The position numbers and the translations under genes are program-made. A stretch of DNA of 64,000 bases from an uncultured Bacteroides sp. (GTDB lineage: Bacteria; Bacteroidota; Bacteroidia; Bacteroidales; Bacteroidaceae): NCBI RefSeq assembly GCF_959029255.1, contig NZ_CAUFUE010000027.1:6537-70536 (forward strand), given 5' to 3'. The first letter of the stretch is position 1. Every line of letters starts with the position of its first letter. The notes beneath the pieces are model-generated. The model did no database searches and was not told the origin of the DNA. It saw nothing but the letters and a program-made list of their open reading frames with translations. This document shows, piece after piece, positions 44,410-52,939 of this stretch.

Positions 44410-45536
44410 CATTTGAGTTACAGTATACAGACAGCAAGACAAATGCACGTGCAGGACTGATTACCACCGATCACGGGCAGATCAAAACGCCTATCTTTAT
44501 GCCGGTAGGTACATTGGGAACCGTAAAAGGGGTGCATCTGACAGAACTGAAAGAAGATATTGAGGCGCAGATTATTCTAGGTAATACATACCACCTTTAT
44601 CTGCGTCCGGGATTGGATGTAATTGAAAAAGCCGGTGGACTGCATAAGTTCAACGGCTTTGATCGCCCGATGCTGACTGATAGCGGCGGCTTTCAGGTAT
44701 TCTCCTTGGCAGGCATCCGTAAACTACGGGAAGAAGGTGCCGAATTCCGTTCACATATTGATGGTAGCAAGCATATTTTTACTCCGGAAAAGGTAATGGA
44801 TATTGAACGTACCATCGGAGCAGATATTATGATGGCATTTGATGAATGTACTCCCGGAGACGCAGAATACGCATACGCCAAGAAGTCGATGGAAATGACC
44901 CATCGTTGGTTGGATCGCTGCCTCAAACGTTTCAATGAAACCGAGCCTAAGTATGGATATCACCAGTCGCTTTTCCCCATTGTCCAAGGTTGTGTTTATC
45001 CTGATTTACGCAAGCAGTCGGCAGAGTTTATCGCTTCTAAAGGTGCCGAGGGAAATGCTATCGGTGGACTGGCTGTGGGTGAACCTACGGAAAAAATGTA
45101 CGAAATGATAGAATTGGTCAACGAAATTCTTCCGAAAGACAAACCCCGATACCTGATGGGTGTAGGTACGCCGGTAAATATACTGGAAGGAATTGAACGC
45201 GGAGTGGATATGTTTGACTGTGTGATGCCTACCCGTAACGGACGCAATGGTATGCTGTTCACCAAAGACGGTATCATCAATATGCGTAACAAGAAATGGG
45301 AAACAGATTTCTCTCCTATCGAAGTTGACGGTGCATCCCGCGTAGACACCTTATATAGTAAGGCATACTTACGTCATTTGTTCCATGCACAGGAGTTATT
45401 GGCCATGCAGATTGCTTCCATTCATAATTTGGCGTTTTATTTATGGTTGGTAGGGGAAGCCCGCAAGCACATCATTGCCGGTGATTTCTCGACTTGGAAA
45501 CCGATGATGGTAAAACGTGTATCAACAAGATTATGA
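44406..45536 (+). CDS. tgt: tRNA-guanine transglycosylase (queuine family), Zn ligands absent
   Basis: A 376-residue TIM-barrel enzyme exchanging G34 for preQ1 in tRNAs with GUN anticodons. The nucleophile region 'DSGGFQVFSL', 'FDECTPGD', 'GGLAVGEP' and 'FDCVMPTRNGRNG' are all present. In most bacterial Tgt proteins a CxCxxC...H zinc site follows; here the matching segment is 'EVDGASRVDTLYSKAYLRHLF' (interrupted) with no cysteines, while the His-containing 'SIHNLAFY' remains. I believe other Bacteroides share this change. It overlaps lon and lptF/G. Confidence 0.95.
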   Translation: MTFELQYTDSKTNARAGLITTDHGQIKTPIFMPVGTLGTVKGVHLTELKEDIEAQIILGNTYHLYLRPGLDVIEKAGGLHKFNGFDRPMLTDSGGFQVFSLAGIRKLREEGAEFRSHIDGSKHIFTPEKVMDIERTIGADIMMAFDECTPGDAEYAYAKKSMEMTHRWLDRCLKRFNETEPKYGYHQSLFPIVQGCVYPDLRKQSAEFIASKGAEGNAIGGLAVGEPTEKMYEMIELVNEILPKDKPRYLMGVGTPVNILEGIERGVDMFDCVMPTRNGRNGMLFTKDGIINMRNKKWETDFSPIEVDGASRVDTLYSKAYLRHLFHAQELLAMQIASIHNLAFYLWLVGEARKHIIAGDFSTWKPMMVKRVSTRL

Positions 45537-46675
45537 GAAAAATCGACTGGAAAATATTTAAGAAGATACAGATGCCTGTCGGCAGGAATAAGTTCCTGAA
45601 ACGGTTGGATTGGTACATCATAAAGAAGTTCCTGGGAACGTATGTATTTGCCATTGCTCTTATTATTTCTATTGCGGTGGTATTCGACTTCAATGAGAAA
45701 ATGGACCGTTTTATGTCGCATGAAGCGCCATGGAAAGCCATTATCTTCGATTACTACATGAACTTTATCCCCTACTTCGCCAACCTTTTCAGTCCTCTGT
45801 TCGTATTTATCGCCGTAATCTTCTTTACCTCTAAATTGGCTGAGAACTCTGAAATTATTGCGATGTTCTCCACAGGAATGAGTTTCAAGCGTATGCTTCG
45901 ACCTTATATGGTATCAGCTGCAATCATTGCAGTGGTTACTTTTTGTCTAGGTTCGTATGTTATTCCTAAAGGTAGCGTAACGCGCCTTAATTTTGAAGAC
46001 AAATATTACAAACCCCGTAAAGAGACGACGGCACGAAATATTCAGTTGGAAGTTGATTCAGGTGTGATAGCTTATATCGAACGATTTGAAGATTACAGTA
46101 AAACAGGTTATCGTTTTTCGTTGGATAAATTCAAGGATAAACAATTGGTATCTCATTTGACAGCGCGCAGCATCACGTATGACACGGCATCTGTACATAA
46201 ATGGACAGTTAAGGATTACATGATTCGTCAGATGGACGGTATGAAAGAGAGCATTATCAAAGGAGAACGGATTGACACGACTTTGTTTATGGAGCCCGCC
46301 GACTTCCTAGTCATGAAGAACCAACAAGAAATGTTGACCAGCCCTCAGCTGAGCGAATACATTGACAGACAACGACAGCGTGGCTTTGCCAATATCAAGG
46401 AGTTCGAGATAGAATATCACAAACGTATCGCGATGTCGTTCGCTTCATTCATCCTGACGCTGATAGGCGTGTCCCTTTCTTCAAAAAAGACTAAAGGAGG
46501 TATGGGATTGCATTTAGGTATAGGTTTGGGATTGAGTTTCTCGTATATTCTGTTTCAGACAATTGCATCGACTTTCGCTGTAAACGGCAATGTACCGCCA
46601 TTTATTGCCGTCTGGATACCTAACTTGCTGTATGCATTCATTGCATTCTATTTGTATAAGAAAGCACCGAAATAA
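45533..46675 (+). CDS. LptF/LptG-type lipopolysaccharide export permease
   Basis: A YjgP/YjgQ-family permease of about 380 residues. It has three N-terminal and three C-terminal membrane helices around a periplasmic beta-jellyroll domain (about residues 110-270), and the 'FLVMKNQQEMLTSPQLSEYI' and 'SFASFILTLIGVSLSS' segments typical of the family. It works with LptB-type ATPase in moving LPS from the inner membrane. I chose ATG 45533, which overlaps the tgt stop (ATGA), over an upstream in-frame ATG at 45494. A strong terminator follows. Confidence 0.88.
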   Translation: MRKIDWKIFKKIQMPVGRNKFLKRLDWYIIKKFLGTYVFAIALIISIAVVFDFNEKMDRFMSHEAPWKAIIFDYYMNFIPYFANLFSPLFVFIAVIFFTSKLAENSEIIAMFSTGMSFKRMLRPYMVSAAIIAVVTFCLGSYVIPKGSVTRLNFEDKYYKPRKETTARNIQLEVDSGVIAYIERFEDYSKTGYRFSLDKFKDKQLVSHLTARSITYDTASVHKWTVKDYMIRQMDGMKESIIKGERIDTTLFMEPADFLVMKNQQEMLTSPQLSEYIDRQRQRGFANIKEFEIEYHKRIAMSFASFILTLIGVSLSSKKTKGGMGLHLGIGLGLSFSYILFQTIASTFAVNGNVPPFIAVWIPNLLYAFIAFYLYKKAPK

Positions 46676-46742
46676 AAATAAAGAAATGACGAAAAAAAAG
46701 CCGGTGCTGAATTAGAACAAAAAATAATCATAAAAAAATAAG

Positions 46743-46788
46743 AAGCCCTCCCGCTCTTGTGTTTCCACAAGTGCGGGAGGGCTTTTTT
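46743..46788 (+). terminator. Strong intrinsic terminator of the lon operon
   Basis: A 19-bp stem with one mismatch (46743-46761 and 46766-46784) has a 4-base loop and a T6 tail. The stem sequence AAGCCCTCCCGC recurs inverted as GCGGGAGGGCTT. It is among the clearest terminators in the window. Confidence 0.93.
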
Positions 46789-46923
46789 GTTGTATTATTT
46801 CCTCTTTTGTTTTGCCCTCCTTTCACACAAACAAGATAATTAAATCTATTTGTTTTCAGAAGAGCCCCTCACTTTCGTCTTACAGGTCCTTTAAGTTTTT
46901 CATGGCAACTAACATCGAAGAAC

Positions 46924-47427
46924 TTAATTCAAGTAAGATGGAAGTTCTGCAGCAGAGATGTTTTTGGCAATAATTACACCATTATCATCCAATAAATAGT
47001 TCGTAAATCCACGGCTCAAACGATATTTCTTAAATAAGCCGGAAGATTCGCCTTTAGTTTCCACGAAACAAGTGGGCGTAACTATTTGGTCCTTACGAAT
47101 GGTTTCCTTGAAGATGGATGGATATTCATCAAACGAAACAGAAACCATTTCCACATTATTACTTAGGGAAGCGGAACGAAGCGCATTGCTCAAACTTGCG
47201 TTTTGCATCCGGGAGTGCGCATCATAGCTTGCCCAAAAACTAAGCAGTACATATTTGCCTTGCATATCTGAAAGCTCGGCAAACGGTTGCTCGGCCGACA
47301 TAGTTTCGATTTTAAAATCCGGGGCTATGTCACCCACATTCAAACCTCCGGTAGGTTTGTCTTTTTCTACGAAAGAAGTCAAGGAACTTATTAGTAATAC
47401 AACAAAAATCCATTTTACATATTTCAT
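46924..47427 (-). CDS. TlpA/redoxin-like exported protein lacking the CxxC motif
   Basis: A 167-residue thioredoxin-fold protein with an N-terminal signal peptide (about residues 1-18). The redoxin start 'LNVGDIAPDFKIETM' and 'GKYVLLSFWASYDAHSRMQ' are recognisable, but the WCxxC redox centre is replaced by W-A-S-Y-D-A, so it cannot do thiol-disulphide exchange in the usual way. The single Cys lies elsewhere ('PTCFVET', the cis-Pro region). A binding or structural role is more likely. It has a long structured leader (47428-47560) and its own promoter. Confidence 0.75.
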   Translation of the reverse strand: MKYVKWIFVVLLISSLTSFVEKDKPTGGLNVGDIAPDFKIETMSAEQPFAELSDMQGKYVLLSFWASYDAHSRMQNASLSNALRSASLSNNVEMVSVSFDEYPSIFKETIRKDQIVTPTCFVETKGESSGLFKKYRLSRGFTNYLLDDNGVIIAKNISAAELPSYLN

Positions 47428-47560
47428 GTAACGCGGTTTTGGTTAATACTATCCGGGACTGTCCTCTATGGCAGTGATTTCTTCCCGGAACATCGTCTTT
47501 TAGGCTTTGCAATGAGAGGAATTCATTGATACTCAAAGCCTTTAAATCTGAAATCGGGTG
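47428..47560 (-). promoter_or_regulatory. Structured ~130-nt leader of the redoxin-like gene
   Basis: Two hairpins lie in tandem between the promoter and ATG. Hairpin 1 pairs AGGCTTTG (47502-47509) with CAAAGCCT (47534-47541), with an inner CAATGA/TCATTG stem. Hairpin 2 pairs TCCGGGA (47452-47458) with TCCCGGA (47483-47489), with an inner ACTG/CAGT stem. It matches no riboswitch that I recognise. Confidence 0.6.
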
Positions 47561-47593
47561 CAAAGGTAAGCAAATCTTAAAGTAAGTTCCAAA
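47561..47593 (-). promoter_or_regulatory. Promoter of the redoxin-like gene
   Basis: On the minus strand TTTG (47593-47590), a 21-bp spacer and TACCTTTG (47568-47561) fit the Bacteroides consensus. It implies a leader of about 127 nt. Confidence 0.7.
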
Positions 47594-47665
47594 TAAACAA
47601 GCAATTTTCTCACTTTTTTAGTGTATATTTTTATGTTATTTAGCATAAATAGCGGGAATTTTCCT

Positions 47666-47673
47666 TACTTTTG
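47666..47673 (+). promoter_or_regulatory. -7 box of serB
   Basis: TACTTTTG matches TAnnTTTG, 30 bp before the serB ATG. No clear -33 box is seen. Confidence 0.45.
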
Positions 47674-47703
47674 TAGCCTATATTATTCTTTTAAAGATAG
47701 CTT

Positions 47704-48933
47704 ATGCAACCATTGAACACTGAATTAATTCTTATCAGGGTCACGGGCGAAGATCGTCCGGGATTGACAGCTTCGATTACTGAAATCCTTGCCAAATATG
47801 ACGCGACTATTCTCGACATCGGTCAGGCAGACATTCATAATACTTTGTCGTTAGGAATTTTGTGCAAAACGGAAGAACAACATTCCGGATTCATCATGAA
47901 AGAACTGCTTTTTAAAGCTTCTTCTCTGGGAGTTACTATCCGCTTCTATCCCATCACCGTGAAAGAATATGAGGATTGGGTAAGCATGCAGGGCAAAAAT
48001 CGGTATATACTTACCTTGCTCGGACGTAAACTATCTGCCCGCCAAATTTCAGCCGTCACCCGTATCCTTGCAGAACAAAGCATGAATATTGATGCCATCA
48101 AGCGCTTGACTGGACGTATCCCGCTAGACGAATGCGAAGCAAGAACACGCGCCTGCATCGAATTTTCTGTTCGCGGTACGCCTAAAGACCGTATAGCCAT
48201 GCAGGAACAACTTATGAAACTGGCAAGCGAACTGGAAATGGATTTTTCTTTCCAATTGGATAATATGTATCGCCGTATGCGCCGGTTAATTTGTTTCGAT
48301 ATGGACTCTACTTTGATCGAAACGGAAGTAATTGATGAACTGGCAATGCGTGCCGGCGTAGGCGACCAGGTGAAAGCCATCACCGAACGTGCCATGCGTG
48401 GGGAAATTGATTTTACTGAAAGCTTCCGTGAACGGGTGGCGCTATTGAAAGGGCTGGACGAGTCCGTAATGCAGGAAATTGCTGAGAACCTGCCTATAAC
48501 CGAAGGTGTTGACCGCCTGATGTATGTGCTAAAGAAATATGGTTATAAAATAGCCATTCTCTCCGGTGGTTTCACTTACTTTGGAGAATATCTGCAAAAG
48601 AAATATGGAATAGACTACGTTTACGCCAATGAACTGGAAATCGAGAATGGAAAGTTGACCGGGCGTTATCTGGGTGACGTGGTAGACGGAAGACGGAAAG
48701 CCGAACTCCTGCGCCTGATTGCCCAGGTAGAGAAAGTGGACATTGCTCAAACAATTGCTGTGGGTGACGGTGCAAACGACTTACCAATGTTGGGTATTGC
48801 CGGACTGGGAATTGCGTTCCACGCCAAACCGAAAGTGGTGGCAAATGCCAAGCAATCCATTAATACAATTGGGCTGGACGGAGTACTTTATTTCTTAGGT
48901 TTTAAAGATTCCTATATAGATATTCCCAGTTAA
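47704..48933 (+). CDS. serB: Phosphoserine phosphatase with N-terminal ACT domains
   Basis: A 409-residue enzyme for the last step of serine synthesis. The N-terminal ~180 residues form two ACT-type regulatory domains ('LIRVTGEDRPGLTASITEIL' opens the first), likely for amino-acid feedback. The C-terminal HAD domain has motif I 'CFDMDSTLIETEV', motif II 'AILSGGFTYF', and motif III/IV 'AVGDGANDLPML'. This long two-domain form is typical of Bacteroidetes. The DEAD-box helicase gene follows after 41 bp with its own TATCTTTG box. Confidence 0.93.
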   Translation: MQPLNTELILIRVTGEDRPGLTASITEILAKYDATILDIGQADIHNTLSLGILCKTEEQHSGFIMKELLFKASSLGVTIRFYPITVKEYEDWVSMQGKNRYILTLLGRKLSARQISAVTRILAEQSMNIDAIKRLTGRIPLDECEARTRACIEFSVRGTPKDRIAMQEQLMKLASELEMDFSFQLDNMYRRMRRLICFDMDSTLIETEVIDELAMRAGVGDQVKAITERAMRGEIDFTESFRERVALLKGLDESVMQEIAENLPITEGVDRLMYVLKKYGYKIAILSGGFTYFGEYLQKKYGIDYVYANELEIENGKLTGRYLGDVVDGRRKAELLRLIAQVEKVDIAQTIAVGDGANDLPMLGIAGLGIAFHAKPKVVANAKQSINTIGLDGVLYFLGFKDSYIDIPS

Positions 48934-48945
48934 CTCTTTTTTTTC

Positions 48946-48953
48946 TATCTTTG
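48946..48953 (+). promoter_or_regulatory. -7 box of the DEAD-box helicase gene
   Basis: TATCTTTG matches TAnnTTTG, 21 bp before the ATG, giving a short leader. Confidence 0.45.
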
Positions 48954-48974
48954 TTGACAAATTAATAAAGAAAC

Positions 48975-50249
48975 ATGAAGTTTTCCGAACTACAATTAAA
49001 TGATAAAGTGCTTGAAGCACTTGAAGCCATGCGTTTTGAGGAGTGCACTCCGATACAAGAAAAATCAATTCCCGTCATACTCGAAGGAAAAGACCTGATT
49101 GCCGTAGCGCAAACCGGCACGGGAAAAACGGCTGCGTATCTGCTACCCATATTGAACAGACTCTCAGAGGGAGGACATCCTGAAGATGCCATCAACTGTA
49201 TCATCATGGCTCCTACTCGCGAGTTGGCTCAGCAGATAGACCAGCAAATGGAAGGATTCTCATACTTTATGCCGGTCAGCAGTGTAGCGGTATATGGCGG
49301 TAATGACGGAATACTTTTCGAACAGCAGAAAAAAGGACTGACTTTGGGAGCCGACGTGGTGATTGCCACTCCCGGCCGATTGATAGCTCACTTGAGTCTA
49401 GGATATGTAGACCTCTCCCGTGTATCTTATTTCATTCTGGATGAAGCGGACCGTATGCTGGATATGGGATTTTATGATGACATCATGCAGATTGTAAAAT
49501 TCCTGCCGAAAGAACGGCAAACGGTCATGTTCTCAGCAACAATGCCTGCCAAGATACAGCAATTGGCTAATACCATCCTCAACAATCCCGCAGAAGTAAA
49601 GTTAGCTGTATCCAAACCAGCCGAAAAGATTGTCCAAGCTGCTTATATTTGTTATGAAAATCAGAAATTAGGTATTATTCGCAGCCTTTTTGCGGAGCAG
49701 GCACCGGAACGTGTTATTATATTCGCTTCTTCCAAACTCAAAGTAAAAGAGGTAACCAAAGCTCTAAAACAAATGCAGCTGAATGTCGGAGAAATGCACT
49801 CTGACCTGGAACAAGCGCAGCGGGAAGAGGTGATGTACGAGTTTAAAGCCGGAAGAATTAACATACTGGTAGCTACGGATATTGTGGCAAGAGGAATTGA
49901 TATAGATGATATTCGTCTGGTTATCAACTATGATGTTCCTCATGATAGCGAAGACTATGTGCACCGCATCGGTCGTACGGCACGTGCCAATAATGATGGT
50001 GTGGCTTTAACTTTTGTCAGTGAGAAAGAACAGACCTACTTTAAGAGTATAGAAACTTTCCTGGAAAAAGATATCTATAAGATTCCCGTACCGGAAGAGC
50101 TCGGTGAAGCTCCGGAGTTCAAGCCACGTACCAATGAAGGGTACAAGAAATATGGTAAAAGCAACCGCAGGAATGGAAACGGAAAAAGTAATTTCCGAAA
50201 CAATAATAGAAAAGGTGGCAAGCGGCCGCCAACCAAAAAACAAGAATAA
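48975..50249 (+). CDS. DEAD-box ATP-dependent RNA helicase
   Basis: A 424-residue helicase with all core motifs: Q motif 'ECTPIQEKSIPV', Walker A 'AQTGTGKTAAY', 'PTRELAQQ', 'TPGRLI', 'DEAD' in 'FILDEADRML', 'SAT' in 'MFSATMP', and C-terminal 'VATDIVARGIDI' and 'HRIGRTARA'. The C-terminal ~50 residues are basic and rich in Asn, Arg, Gly and Lys, as in RhlE-like RNA-binding tails. A role in ribosome assembly or mRNA turnover, often cold-induced, is inferred from the family. Confidence 0.93.
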   Translation: MKFSELQLNDKVLEALEAMRFEECTPIQEKSIPVILEGKDLIAVAQTGTGKTAAYLLPILNRLSEGGHPEDAINCIIMAPTRELAQQIDQQMEGFSYFMPVSSVAVYGGNDGILFEQQKKGLTLGADVVIATPGRLIAHLSLGYVDLSRVSYFILDEADRMLDMGFYDDIMQIVKFLPKERQTVMFSATMPAKIQQLANTILNNPAEVKLAVSKPAEKIVQAAYICYENQKLGIIRSLFAEQAPERVIIFASSKLKVKEVTKALKQMQLNVGEMHSDLEQAQREEVMYEFKAGRINILVATDIVARGIDIDDIRLVINYDVPHDSEDYVHRIGRTARANNDGVALTFVSEKEQTYFKSIETFLEKDIYKIPVPEELGEAPEFKPRTNEGYKKYGKSNRRNGNGKSNFRNNNRKGGKRPPTKKQE

Positions 50250-50254
50250 GATGA

Positions 50255-50277
50255 AGCGGATTTATTCCGCTTTTTTT
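50255..50277 (+). terminator. Intrinsic terminator of the DEAD-box helicase gene
   Basis: AGCGGA (50255-50260) pairs with TCCGCT (50266-50271), followed by seven Ts. It overlaps the last codons of the convergent lipoprotein gene. Confidence 0.75.
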
Positions 50278-51053
50278 ATGTTCAGTTGTTTGTCAAAGCC
50301 GATAAACATATCTATTAAATTGTATACGGAACTTTCCGGAACGCGAAGGGTCGCCTGATAATGATAACCTTTATTATTTACACCCAAGAAATTCATATCA
50401 GCAAGAATCATCTGGTTTAAAAGTTCGGCGGAGAAGATATCAGAAAAATCCTTTTTGGTAATATCCTTCCCATAAAGCATCTGTTTGCCTTCATAAACAC
50501 AGATATGTATGACATTGTCATAATAGACATTGTCAACACCAATACCATTTTCCGCATAAGAAGTACGGGTTACTTTCATTTGAGAAGGATTGATATAGAC
50601 ATATCCGCGATAACGTTTACCGCCATACATCACTACGCTGTCTTTCTTCGTCACCTCCGCAGCGCTCGGAATAACTTCCACCTCCTGATTGATAAAAGAC
50701 AACGTATCTTCCACATTCTCCGATTTATGCAACTTCACAATGTCATCGGCCAGAGAGTGGAACCAGAAACTATACTCAGTCTGCCGGTCTATTTTATAGG
50801 CCACGGTTTGACTGCCATATATGTATATAGTATCACGAATCACCTTAAATGCCACAGGGATATTCTGTGGATTGGCGTAATAAATGGTGTCACCCTCGAT
50901 ACGTAATAAAGGCATATCGGTTTCATCATCTATCCAAATACCCTGAAGCAGGTTTTTGGCGGTAAGGTCTTCTTCCGCAGATTTTATATCCTTACTGTTG
51001 CTACAAGCAAATAGCAGTATGATGGAACATACTCCTATGATAAGCTTTTTCAT
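50262..51053 (-). CDS. Lipoprotein of unknown function (possibly DUF4738)
   Basis: A 263-residue lipoprotein with signal and lipobox LLFAC at about residues 13-17. The mature part has a lipocalin-like first half ('GIWIDDETDMPLLRIEGDT...') and a second domain after about residue 130 with repeated Tyr-rich strands. I recall similar Bacteroides proteins as DUF4738, but am not certain. It follows the UDP-glucose dehydrogenase gene by 16 bp on the same strand and may be the last gene of that operon. Confidence 0.6.
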   Translation of the reverse strand: MKKLIIGVCSIILLFACSNSKDIKSAEEDLTAKNLLQGIWIDDETDMPLLRIEGDTIYYANPQNIPVAFKVIRDTIYIYGSQTVAYKIDRQTEYSFWFHSLADDIVKLHKSENVEDTLSFINQEVEVIPSAAEVTKKDSVVMYGGKRYRGYVYINPSQMKVTRTSYAENGIGVDNVYYDNVIHICVYEGKQMLYGKDITKKDFSDIFSAELLNQMILADMNFLGVNNKGYHYQATLRVPESSVYNLIDMFIGFDKQLNIKKAE

Positions 51054-51069
51054 TTTTGACTTCTCCCTT

Positions 51070-52383
51070 TTATTTACCTATACAATGATAAGTAAATCCA
51101 AGTTCTTCTATTTCTTTTTTGTCGTAAATATTCCGCCCATCCAATATTACCGGGTTCTGCATCGTCTTCTTAATGACTGCCCAAGACGGCAAACGGAATT
51201 CTTTCCACTCGGTCACCAACATTAAAGTGTCCGCATCCAAGACAGCATCATACATATCTTTAGCATAATAGATGACATCCCCTATTCTCCGGCGACATTC
51301 CTGCATAGCTGCGGGGTCGTAAGCACGGATATTGCATCCCGCATTCAATAGTTTGTTTATCAGAACCAAAGCCGGAGCCTCGCGCATGTCATCCGTTTCC
51401 GGTTTGAAGGCCAATCCCCATAAAGCGATTGTCTTACCCTGCAAATCACCACTGAAGTGCCTTTGCAACTTCTCGAACAGAATACTTTTTTGTCTCTCAT
51501 TCACATCTTCCACAGCACGGAGCACACGCATCTGATAACCGTTCTGCTCAGCCGTCTTGATTAAAGCTTTTACATCCTTCGGAAAACACGAGCCACCATA
51601 TCCGGTACCCGGATAGAGAAACTTACGACCTATACGGGTATCCGAACCGATACCACTGCGTACCATATTTACATCCGCACCTACCAATTCGCAAAGATTG
51701 GCAATATCATTCATGAAACTGATACGGGTAGCCAACATGGAATTTGCCGCATATTTCGTCATCTCAGCCGAAGAGATATCCATGAAGATAACACGGAAAT
51801 TATTCAGCAAGAATGGTTTGTAGAGTTTAGTCATCAGTTTCTTGGCACGTTCAGACTCTACCCCTACCACCACCCGGTCAGGACTCATAAAATCATTAAT
51901 GGCATTACCCTCTTTCAGGAATTCCGGATTGGAAGCCACGTCAAATTCAATCTGCACATTCCGTTTATCCAGTTCTTCCTGAATGGCAGCACGTATTTTC
52001 TTTGCCGTCCCCACAGGAACGGTACTTTTGGTTACTACCAAGATGTACTTCTGCATGCTGCGGCCTATGGTACGTGCCACCTCAAGCACATAACTCAAGT
52101 CTGCGCTACCATCTTCATCGGGCGGAGTACCAACAGCGCTGAACACAACGTCTACTTCATCCAAACAACTTTCCAGGGAAGTGGTAAACTTTAAGCGCCC
52201 GGCTTTCATGTTTCTGTTTACCATTTCTTCCAGTCCGTTTTCGTAGATAGGAATAATTCCTTTCTCCAGTGCTTCAATCTTTGCACTATTCGTATCTACG
52301 CAAACAACGTTGACACCTATTTCCGCAAAACAAGTACCGGTTACTAAACCGACATATCCCGTACCGACAATGGCTATTTTCAT
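51070..52383 (-). CDS. ugd: UDP-glucose 6-dehydrogenase
   Basis: A 437-residue NAD-dependent enzyme oxidising UDP-glucose to UDP-glucuronate for polysaccharide synthesis. The Rossmann start 'MKIAIVGTGYVGLVTGTCF' is exact, followed by 'STVPVGTAKKI', 'SNPEFLKEGNAI' and the catalytic Cys region 'GYGGSCFPKDVKAL'. It lies 3 bp after rfbC and 16 bp before the lipoprotein gene. Together with rfbC and wzi it forms a small surface-polysaccharide cluster outside a large capsule locus. Confidence 0.96.
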   Translation of the reverse strand: MKIAIVGTGYVGLVTGTCFAEIGVNVVCVDTNSAKIEALEKGIIPIYENGLEEMVNRNMKAGRLKFTTSLESCLDEVDVVFSAVGTPPDEDGSADLSYVLEVARTIGRSMQKYILVVTKSTVPVGTAKKIRAAIQEELDKRNVQIEFDVASNPEFLKEGNAINDFMSPDRVVVGVESERAKKLMTKLYKPFLLNNFRVIFMDISSAEMTKYAANSMLATRISFMNDIANLCELVGADVNMVRSGIGSDTRIGRKFLYPGTGYGGSCFPKDVKALIKTAEQNGYQMRVLRAVEDVNERQKSILFEKLQRHFSGDLQGKTIALWGLAFKPETDDMREAPALVLINKLLNAGCNIRAYDPAAMQECRRRIGDVIYYAKDMYDAVLDADTLMLVTEWKEFRLPSWAVIKKTMQNPVILDGRNIYDKKEIEELGFTYHCIGK

Positions 52384-52386
52384 ATC

Positions 52387-52935
52387 TTATTCAAAATAAA
52401 CCGCATCTTTGAATGACACAGCATGTCCGTCTTTTTCTGACAATAAAAGTTGGTCTTCCGCAACCGGCCAGTCTATACCTATCGTTTCATCATTGAAACG
52501 GATGGAAGCTTCAGCCTGCGGAGCATACATATTATCCACTTTATATGTAAATATCGCTTCATCACTCAACACCAAGAAGCCATGGGCAAAACCACGGGGA
52601 ATGAAAAACTGTCTCTTGTTTTCTTCGCTCAACTCTACGCTGACATATCTACCAAATGTAGGAGACGACTTACGCAAGTCTACAGCAACGTCCAAAACTT
52701 TCCCTTTAATGACGCGCACCAATTTGGCCTGGCTATGTTCACCTTTCTGATAATGGAGTCCGCGCAGCACTCCGAAAGAAGACTTAGACTCATTATCCTG
52801 TACAAAATGCACATCTCCTATATTGGCACGAAATTCTTCTTCCTTAAATGCCTCCATAAAGTAGCCACGGGCATCGTTAAACACCCTGGGTTCGATAACC
52901 CAGACGCCATCAATTTCTGTTTGTATATAGTTCAT
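52387..52935 (-). CDS. rfbC: dTDP-4-dehydrorhamnose 3,5-epimerase
   Basis: A 182-residue cupin-fold epimerase of the dTDP-L-rhamnose pathway. Recognisable motifs are 'GVWVIEPRVFNDARGYFMEAF', broken around the N-terminal strand, 'FVQDNESKSSFGVLRGLHYQ' with the catalytic His, and 'IPRGFAHGFLVLSDEA'. The other dTDP-rhamnose genes (rfbA, B, D) are not in the window, so they must lie elsewhere. It lies between wzi (4 bp) and ugd (3 bp) in one operon. Confidence 0.95.
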   Translation of the reverse strand: MNYIQTEIDGVWVIEPRVFNDARGYFMEAFKEEEFRANIGDVHFVQDNESKSSFGVLRGLHYQKGEHSQAKLVRVIKGKVLDVAVDLRKSSPTFGRYVSVELSEENKRQFFIPRGFAHGFLVLSDEAIFTYKVDNMYAPQAEASIRFNDETIGIDWPVAEDQLLLSEKDGHAVSFKDAVYFE

Positions 52936-52939
52936 TGTT

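Noticed and set aside
47330..47563. 77-codon frame overlapping the redoxin leader and gene start
   Set aside because: It would need a TTG start inside the -7 promoter box, before the predicted transcription start, and overlaps the real gene in another frame.
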